Shown piece after piece: positions 56,631 to 64,000 of a stretch of DNA of 64,000 bases. The translations under genes were made by a program, and so were the position numbers. Where the stretch lies: the NCBI RefSeq assembly GCF_025024155.1, contig NW_026251776.1, forward strand, positions 124,001-188,000, given 5' to 3'. The DNA is from Gamsiella multidivaricata. Lineage: Eukaryota > Mortierellomycota > Mortierellomycetes > Mortierellales > Mortierellaceae. The first letter of the stretch is position 1. Each line of letters opens with the position of its first letter. The notes beneath the pieces are model-generated. The model was not told the origin of the DNA. It worked only from the letters and a program-made list of their open reading frames with translations, and made no database searches.

Positions 56631-59600
56631 ATGATCAACGCGCCTGAAAACACCTCCTTCTCTAATCATCCGTCCTTCTCTTTGCTTGACCATCAGCACG
56701 GCTCCACCATGACGGCTCGCAAATCAGGAGGTCCAGACCTCGCCTACTATCAGGCTCCAGATACCATCGCTCAGTTTCACCACATTGCCAATGAGCTGAC
56801 GCGAGATCTCAAGGCGGACCAAGAGGGATCCATCATCTCACCCTCGGGCGAAGAGCTTGCTCTGTTCATCCAGGGCCTTCAGCAGTTTCAGCAGGATATC
56901 CTCGGCGCCCACAACGCCCACAATTTGCCATCTGCCTCAGCAAGGATCCCCGCCAAGCTTCTTAGGAGCAAGACCATCACGACCAGCTCCCCTATCTACA
57001 AAATCCTTCTAACAGCTTACAGATATCGCCAACGACAGGGTTGGCTAGAATGGGATCTTTCCAACCCCTTGAAGCAAACCCAATACCTCTCCATGATTGC
57101 CCACATCCGAGAGGCACTCGTTTCCAGCGGAATGCTCAGGAACCCAGCCATTGCCTTTGCAGAATCGGTCAATGTAGAGGATCGCGAAGGCCTTACTGCC
57201 TCTATCCATAAACTTGGAGGTATGTACGCCTGTGAACGTTTTTTTGCAAGTTCGGCTCTTGTCATCTCATTAGCTTCATTATTACTTACTCCAGGGTTCT
57301 GCTGTCGCTATAGGAACGCTTGTTTCGGATCCCCAGACTGCTTCACATATTGTGCATCATTCTACAGAGGAACAGGAGAGTGCCGATGGAGAGGAATGGC
57401 TTCGCACGCTCGAGAAGAAAGATGGAAAAGTACTTGTTCATTACTGGTATTATCCTGACTCGTACGACGGGTGGGTATCCGAGACGTCAGGCGATTATGC
57501 GGAGCCTGAGCCGCTACCACAGCACACTGGCGCATGGACCGTTTCGACTCGCTGGGTCAAGGATAGTGTCAGATTTAACGAGTGGATGAATGAAGAGGAT
57601 TACGGGAGTAGCACGTACCGATCAGGATCAGGCTTAGGGTCATCAGCACAGTCCAGTCAGCGCTATAGAAGCAAGCGAGACAACTCTGAGAAAATCGAGT
57701 CGCACCCAAAGAGAGTCAAACGCAGCGCTTCATCTACGCCAATGGACTCGGACGAGATTCAACGGTCAATAGAAAGCGAAGGCGCCGCACCCCCAACAGA
57801 AGACGCATCTATGAAGGAGGTCTCTGCTTCCGACACTTTGGGGCTGGACAACACTCTGCCAGCCGATACAGACTTAATGGAGGTCGATTCTAAGGAAGCG
57901 GACATGGAAACCAAGGCGGGAGAATCACCATTAAAGGGAATTGAGACCAAGGAGACAAGCGTAGCCGATAAGGACTCTAACAGGGGAAGCGCTCCACCGG
58001 AAAACGAAGAAGCCTTGACACAAGCTGAGGCAGATCGGTTCAAACTCGAGGAGGAGGCAGGCCGATATCTCTCTCGCCAAACACAGGAGGTGATCATTCC
58101 CTCCTATGCGGCATGGTTCTCGCTCGCCAAGATTCACGAGATCGAGCACAAGTCCCTGCCAGAGTTTTTCAACCTGAAGAACCGCAGCAAGACCCCGACA
58201 GTGTACAAGGATTATCGCGACTTTATGATCAACACCTATCGCCTCAACCCCTCTGAGTATCTTACCGTCACCGCTTGCAGGAGAAACTTGGCTGGAGATG
58301 TCTGCGCCATCATTCGCGTTCACTCCTTTTTAGAACAATGGGGTCTAATCAACTATCAGGTATGAACATGACCAATCTGATTAACAGGAACTCGCCGATG
58401 GAATGATTTGCTTTTTACTCACATTCCTGCTCTCTGCTCCTGTCTTTATCAAGGTTGATCCCGAAACCCGCCCCTCGACAGTTGGTCCTGCCTTTACAGG
58501 TCATTTTCGCGTTACAGCAGATACTCCAAGAGGATTACAGCCTTTCCTTCCAAGTGTGGCAGCCCCCACTGCAGCACAGGCGAATGGCGAGCTCAAGGCC
58601 GTTGGAGACGCCAAGCAGGAATCTAATATGGAGCTCAGACGCAATGCCTTCAGCAACGGAACAGCACTGGCGGTCAAGGATGGTGAGGATAGTCTTGAAA
58701 AGAAGCAGCGATTCAACTGCTTTACATGTGGCACTGACTGCACCAAGATCCGTTACCACAGCATCAAGACCAAGAATTTCGAACTTTGCCAAAACTGCTA
58801 CCTTGAAGGACGCTTCCCATCGACCATGTCCTCTGGCGAATTTATTAGACTTAATGCTCAACACTTTAAGCACGCAACTGACGACCCATGGACGGATCAA
58901 GAGACGCTGCTTTTGCTGGAAGGTCTCGAGATGTTTGATGAGGATTGGAGCCAGGTGGCAGACCATGTCGGAACACGCAGTCGAGAGCAGTGCATTCTCC
59001 ATTTTTTGCAGCTGCCCATCGAGGATCCATATCTGGGAGGACAAACCCAGCGAGAACTGGGACCACTTCAGTACCATCGCATTCCATTCAGTCAGGCCGA
59101 CAATCCAGTAATGAGTGTCGTGGCATTCTTGGCTAGTGTTGTAAACCCCAGCGTAGCAGCAGCAGCAGCCAAGAGCGCGCTGAGGGAGCTGGAGCAAGTC
59201 AAGAAGGCCGTAGGCGGCGAGGAGGGCACACAAGATAGAGAACCAGAGACGGTCAAGGAGACCGGTACAGCCGAGAGCAGTGACGATGCACTTAAGGTTG
59301 AAACACAAGGCTCGGACACGATGGATCTAGATAGGACAAACAGCGTGCAGGGTGATGAGGACACGGAGATGAGGCAGAACGGAGAGGCAACGGCCGCAAA
59401 GGCAGACTTGGATGTTGCGGAAGTGTCGCGTTCGACCCTGCAAGAGGCAGGGGCTGCTGCTCTCGGATCGGCTGCTGCGAAGGCCAAGACGCTAGCGGAT
59501 AATGAGGAGCGTGAGGTCAAGAAGCTGGTCACGCAGGTCGTGGAGGCACAGCTGAAGAAGATGGAACTGAAGCTGCAGCAGTTTGAGGAACTGGAGAGCG

Positions 59601-59893
59601 TTCTGGAGATCGAGAAGAGAGAGCTGGAGAGGCAGCGCCAGCAGCTCTATTTGGATCGGTTGGCGATGAAAAAGAGCATCATGGCGATGCAGGAGAAGAT
59701 GGTGTCGGCTAGACAGACAGGCAATCTACAGGCTGTGGCTAGCATTACAGTGCCTCCAGGCGGTACGGGCGGAACGGGCACTGCCTTCCAGAATGAGGCA
59801 ACGGTGCGGCAGCAACAGGAGCAGGGACAGGGAGTAGGGCCGTTGAGCCGAGACCAGAACACAGATGGCGTTGTTGTGATGTCCTTGCCTTGA
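56631..59893 (+). CDS. SWI3/RSC8/SMARCC chromatin-remodelling subunit
   Basis: Scaffold subunit of SWI/SNF or RSC remodellers. Exons 56631-57219, 57314-58359 and 58454-59893 give 1024 aa. The N-terminal region has the SMARCC-type MarR/BRCT module ([18 protein letters not shown], then [18 protein letters not shown] across intron 1 and [15 protein letters not shown]). The SWIRM domain is at about residues 455-545 ([18 protein letters not shown] to [11 protein letters not shown]). It is followed by a ZZ-type zinc finger ([28 protein letters not shown], about 630-668), a SANT domain ([20 protein letters not shown] to [13 protein letters not shown], about 690-740) and a C-terminal coiled coil ([18 protein letters not shown]). 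Acidic linkers separate the domains. The order is complete for the family. Confidence 0.95.
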
Positions 59894-60435
59894 TGATGGG
59901 ATTTCATTCTCGACCGCCTTTATATTTTTTTTGCTCGCGCTTGTGGAGACATATAATCATTTCAATAAAGATTTTTTTCTAAACTACTAACACTAATTTG
60001 TCTCGCGGTCTTATGTAAGAAGTAGATGGCGTTCAGAAAGATAAGGACCAACCTCGCAGCGACATTGTCATTCTCCTCTCTCCTTTCTCCAGTTCTGCAA
60101 GGCTGCGTGCATTCGTGGGCTGCATAGTTGCGTTCGAAACTCCATAGATGTTCGTGTGCGGTATCTGCATCTGTGTGCGTATGACTGGACAACTGGAATT
60201 GTAATTCGAACGAGGATGCTGTAGGAGCAGATCAGAACTATCGAAGATACCCTAGTTCTTCTCGATCACAATAAAAGGAAGCCCTTTCTCTTTCTGAATG
60301 AATCCCTCATCCTGCATAGCGCCCTTTGTCCCTTCCTCCCTCTATCATTTCTCGCTTTTTACATCTGCCTTTGTCCTCGTATCAAGAAAAAAGAAAAAAA
60401 GAAAAAGAAAAGAAAGACCTACCACAAGCACCCAA
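59894..60435. other. Intergenic region
   Basis: Contains an AATAAAG signal at about 59963 for the SWI3-like gene and a pyrimidine-rich, then A/G-rich (60390-60415) leader before the chitin deacetylase start. An in-frame ATG at 60298 lies upstream, but the signal peptide fits better from 60436. No other gene is seen. Confidence 0.5.
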
Positions 60436-62036
60436 ATGACATTATTCAAACCCTCGAAAAAGACCACCACAGCAGCCATGCTTGGCTCCGTGGCTCTGGT
60501 CGCCAGCATGATCTCGTCCGGTAGCCTCGGTCTGGTAGAGGCTTTCCCTAACAAAATACCGCATAAGCCTGACTACTCACATCCCAAGGGCACGAGTCCC
60601 TGGCCCAAGTACGGAGAGAAACCCAACGCCAATACGCCCGAGGTCAAGGCCTGGGCTAAGCTGGTAGACTGGTCCAAGGTTCCCAAATTGCCTATCCGCA
60701 AGGTCAAGTCCCCCGGGGACGCACCAGAGTGTCCCAAGCACGATGTTCCCAAAAGTGATTGCTGGTGGACCTGCACCGGTTGCTATGCACCGGACGATGT
60801 GGTCGATTGTCCCGGCAAGAACGCCTGGGGACTCACATTTGACGATGGTCCTCAGCCAGGCACGACAGAGAGCTTGCTAGCGTTGTTGAAAGAGAAGAAC
60901 GTGACGGCAACGTTCTTTGTTACCGGTATGAAGTCCGCCAAGGCGCCATGGCTGCTGCAGGACACGCTCGAGCAGGGCCACCATTTGGCGAGCCATAGTA
61001 AGTCGCAATTAAACCCAAGATGCCGGATACCGCGATCGGATCTATTGTGTAGTTTACTGACGATTGGATGCACGTTCTTTTCATTTCATTTCATGACCGA
61101 TAGCATGGTCGCACTCAGGACTGACGACGCTGACAAACGAAGAGATCGTCGCAGAACTGAAGTGGACGGAGAAGTACATCTACGACCACACCGGATACAA
61201 GATCAAGTACTACCGTCCTCCATATGGTAAGCTGCCTGTGATACGTCCACCATTCCTTATTCCAAAGACAGCCGTTACACGAGCCATGCATTTGCTATTC
61301 ATATACATGTTTCCCTTTTCTAGTATAAGCAACTGCTAATAATATCCTCCCTCCACTTATTGTACATCAACTAGGTGATGTTGATAACCGCGTCCGCGCC
61401 ATTGCCACTCAGCTTGGCTTCACGACCGTGATCTGGTCTAACGAGTGGGACACCCAGGACTGGCAGCTCGAAGAGAACACCATTTCTTCTAAGCAAATCG
61501 TTAATATTTTCAAAAACGATCTTCAAACCCTGCCCAAGCGCAAGAACGGTGTCATCACCCTCGAGCACGACGGGGACCCCAAAATGATCACCATGGCCCG
61601 CACGCTCCTCGATATGGGATTGGCCAAGGGTATGAAGCCTATGGACATTGCCCAGTGCCTGAACGATCCTGTTGGATATAATGCTGTACCTAAGAAACCA
61701 GAGCCTAAGTTTGAGTCGGTCAAGAAGCCGCAAGAAGAACTATCAAGCAGCAAGAACGAGCCACCAAAGTCGTCTCCTATTCCAGATAACGCTGACAACA
61801 AGGCTACTACTCCTCCAGAGCTTTCCGAGAGTGACTCGAACGACGAAAGTGTCTCGAACGATGAGAGTATCTCGAACGGCGAAAGTATCTCGAGCGGCGA
61901 AAGTGTCTCGAGTGGCGAAAGTATCTCGCAGCAATCAGTGAAGAAGGTTTCAGGAGCATTGCCTTCGTCGAACGCAGCAGGTCTCTCGGTCGCCCTCTGG
62001 ACGCTCGCCGCCGTTGCTGCCTCGCTCGTTCTCTAG
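60436..62036 (+). CDS. Chitin deacetylase (GPI-type cell wall enzyme)
   Basis: A carbohydrate esterase family 4 polysaccharide deacetylase that would convert chitin to chitosan at the cell surface. Exons 60436-60997, 61104-61226 and 61375-62036 give 448 aa. A signal peptide spans about residues 14-36 (MLGSVALVASMISSG). The catalytic NodB domain has LTFDDGPQPG (motif 1), SHTWSHSG (metal His-x3-His, split by intron 1), YYRPPYGDVD (split by intron 2), IWSNEWDTQDW and ITLEHDGD. The C terminus has a Ser-rich stalk of about five repeats (ESVSN/ESISSG, 61840-61930) and a hydrophobic tail after SNAAG, as expected for GPI attachment. All key residues are present. Confidence 0.95.
61840..61932 (+). repeat. 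Ser-rich 18-bp coding repeats
   Basis: About five imperfect 18-bp units encode S-[NS]-[DG]-E-S-[VI] repeats in the stalk between catalytic domain and GPI signal of the chitin deacetylase. Confidence 0.85.
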
Positions 62037-62162
62037 AGTGACATACCATGAAATAATTATCCCTCCTTGCAGCTGCATTGCAATACGCTTTCATCAATAA
62101 ATGCAGACTTTACACTTATAATTTTCTGTATGTTTATTTTGCGACCAGGGGCGCAATGTATA

Positions 62163-63497
62163 CTATTTGCTGCCTTGCAGCGACATGGCAATGGCCTGCT
62201 GCATCATCTCCCACTCTGCATCCCCATCGCCCTCGGACTGACCAAGATCCGTATCCTCCCACGAGAATCCTGGCGGAAGCGCCGAGGTATCAGCTGCAGC
62301 ACCAGGTAACCCGCCAAGGCGATAACCTGTACTGCTTAATGCGTCCTTGGCCCCTTCTGTCCCGGGTCTTTGAAAGTTCTCTTGAGGAAGCGTCGCAGCC
62401 ATGATATCGGCTTCACACCTAGGTAAAAACGACGGCGTGGTAACCAATACTTCCTTTGACAATCGCTTACACTGCTTATCTCCAGCTTGATCAACAAGCG
62501 CCCGCTTGTTGTTGTTGCTGGTATCAGGATCTGAGCTTGTTGTTGATGAGGCTACGTTCTGTTGTGAGGGTGCACGCTCGTGCTCTTTAATCCTCTGCCT
62601 TGTGATCCTCTCCATCTCCTGTCTTTCATTCAGGAATCCAAATGTCGCTGGTACTTCTGGTGCAGGTGGAAGCTTTGCTGCGGACTCAACCTTCTCATCA
62701 GGAGCTTCGTCAGTGGTGAGTTTTTCGAGAGACCGTACGACGAAGATGGAATATCCTTCCATCTCCAATTGCGAGAGTGTCATTCCGAGATAGATCGCGG
62801 ACATGTGCTTAGGTTGAGAATGCATTGAGTTGAGATCGTACCACCGCTGTGTCGACGGCCCAAACCGACGTAACGTGTACCAATGCTGATCTAGGTTGCA
62901 GATAAACGCAATTTCTCGCCTAATACAAAGAATAAAGAGATATGGTTAGTATGTCTTGCCGCTAATATCTCATCATAGAAAGTACGCTCATTGTTATCGA
63001 CATACTCCGGCTCTGTTTTGGAGTCGCTCACTTCCTTAGCTCCCCATGGGATAATCTGGACGTTCCAAATGTCTAATGCGTGACTGAGGACCTGCATACC
63101 CATTGACAAGAAGCACATCAGTTCCCGATTCAGGATGCGTTTCACACGTGTGAACTGGCCAGAGCAAACTACAGTACTTGACAATATCCTTTACCTGAAC
63201 TGAAAAGAACCCCGAGTCATCCATGTTCTGGCTTTTGACCTCCCGTGCTCCAGACCCAGAGTTGCCAAGCGCATCCTGCTCTCTTTGATCTAACTGACGC
63301 GCCAGTTCCGCTAGGTCGATGGCGGTGAAATAGGGCCCCTGCAAGAGCGCGTTCAAGCAGTGCTGAGCACAGAGGTTTCCTTCTTGCTACAGAAACCAAG
63401 ACAGCGGACATTTAGAGCAATGTTGGTAGCAACGTGTTGTCAAACCGGAGAACTTGCGACTGACCTGTTCATGAAAAATATACGGAACCAAATCCAT
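62163..63497 (-). CDS. Ataxin-3-like Josephin deubiquitinase
   Basis: Exons 63497-63465, 63386-63195, 63091-62986 and 62914-62163 give 360 aa, close to human ataxin-3 (364 aa). The Josephin domain begins IFHEQ then QEGNLCAQHCLNALLQGPYF, carrying the catalytic Cys and the oxyanion Gln. It continues DDSGFFSVQVLSHALDIWN, IPWGAKE, and IAFICNLDQHWYTLRRFG with the catalytic His, then WYDLNS with the Asn. The last exon has LEMEGYSIFVV, a Lys/Arg-rich region and one ubiquitin-interacting motif at the C terminus (DAEWEMMQQAIAMSLQ). No polyglutamine tract is present. The exon 4 acceptor is taken as GGCGAG because only this keeps the IAFICN frame. Confidence 0.92.
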
Positions 63498-63796
63498 TAT
63501 GTCGGGAGTGATATAGCGTCGCGTACTCAAGAAGTTTATGGAAGGCGAAGAGGTTTTTTCGAAAGTAAAGGAATGAAGGAAGAGGAATGAGGGAGAGAGA
63601 GGAAATGGTTACCAAGAAGGGCGCGCAAGTGCCTAGTAGCCATCACGTGTGATATGCAAGAAGAAAACGAATCCTCGTGCTCCAAGTTCTCCATTCTTCT
63701 TCCTTTTGTCTTTGTCCTCGTCGACCGTCTCGTCTTCTGAAGCCGCAGCCCGACTTTTGTGAATACCAAGCTGTGCACCAAACAAGGAACTACGCC
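63498..63796. promoter_or_regulatory. Shared divergent promoter
   Basis: About 299 bp separate the start codons of the Josephin gene (minus) and the Nudix gene (plus). The plus side is pyrimidine-rich (63680-63740). Confidence 0.55.
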
Positions 63797-63989
63797 ATGA
63801 CAGCGCTCGAGAAACCACTCGCCAATGTGAAAATCATCAGCGACGAGAAACGCGGAAACGGGCGCTGGCTGTCCCTGCACGAGGTCAAGTTTACAGATCC
63901 CTCGGGAACAGAACGAGGCTGGGAGGTCTGTCGTCGCATCTCACCTGGTTCTAAAGAAGGGAGAATCAACTCTGGACCTTCAATTGATG
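63797..63989 (+). CDS. YSA1: Nudix ADP-ribose pyrophosphatase, first exon (partial)
   Basis: Exon 1 starts at ATG 63797 and ends at a GTAGGC donor (63990), leaving phase 1; the rest of the gene lies beyond the window. The sequence DEKRGNGRWLSLHEVKFTDP and GTERGWEVCRRISP matches the N-terminal dimerisation domain of YSA1/NUDT5-type ADP-ribose pyrophosphatases, which hydrolyse ADP-ribose to AMP and ribose 5-phosphate. The Nudix box itself is not in the window, so the call rests on this N-terminal block. Confidence 0.8.
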
Positions 63990-64000
63990 GTAGGCATTTC

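Noticed and set aside
58535..59532. Long antisense frames opposite the SWI3-like gene
   Set aside because: Explained by codon bias of the sense gene; no independent motifs.

Overview
The window is nuclear DNA of a filamentous fungus. Genes are intron-rich, with short introns of about 50-170 bp bounded by GTAAGT/GTATGT-like donors and YAG acceptors. CT-rich 5' leaders, chitin deacetylase and RSC/SWI3 genes, CAG/CAA glutamine tracts and the overall gene style suggest an early-diverging lineage such as Mortierellomycotina (Mortierella/Linnemannia type). That placement is inference, not proof. I found no rRNA, tRNA, CRISPR array or bacterial operon.

Layout, left to right. 1-3.1 kb: no convincing gene. 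3.1-18.4 kb: deoxyhypusine hydroxylase, a secreted 5'-nucleotidase with a 6-nt microexon, a large Q-rich SAM-dependent methyltransferase, a possible small cysteine-rich peptide, and a SET-domain protein. 18.6-24.5 kb: a Ser/Thr-rich protein of unknown function, a small divergent hypothetical gene, a membrane-anchored BAG-like protein with C-terminal repeats, then a gene-poor stretch. 24.5-41.3 kb: a dense housekeeping block with mitochondrial-type valyl-tRNA synthetase, Tpa1/OGFOD1 prolyl hydroxylase, a CoA-binding protein, SmgGDS/RAP1GDS1-like armadillo protein, severin/gelsolin, TIM23, GPATCH11-like G-patch protein and the splicing factor Cwc2. Many of these genes sit in head-to-head pairs with 130-300 bp shared promoters and tail-to-tail pairs with 65-130 bp gaps.

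41.4-53.3 kb is an accessory island. It holds an intact six-exon gene with a PD-(D/E)XK-like core, a four-copy 189-bp tandem array at that gene's 5' end, a 384-bp inverted-repeat element with an 8-bp target duplication, decayed ORFs, and a broken gene that joins an XPG/FEN1-type nuclease domain to a C-terminal half resembling the start of a TnpB/Fanzor RuvC domain. A 2.4-kb pogo/Tigger DNA transposon has inserted into this last gene at a TA dinucleotide. A truncated relative of the PD-(D/E)XK gene and one repeat monomer lie at 36.3-36.6 kb.

53.4-64 kb returns to conserved genes: a DUF2358-like protein, an SR-type RNA-binding protein with two zinc knuckles, a SWI3/RSC8 chromatin subunit, a GPI-type chitin deacetylase, an ataxin-3-like Josephin deubiquitinase, and the first exon of a Nudix ADP-ribose pyrophosphatase cut by the window edge. 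Exon joins below were built by hand from splice sites, reading phase and family motifs; all multi-exon totals quoted are divisible by three.
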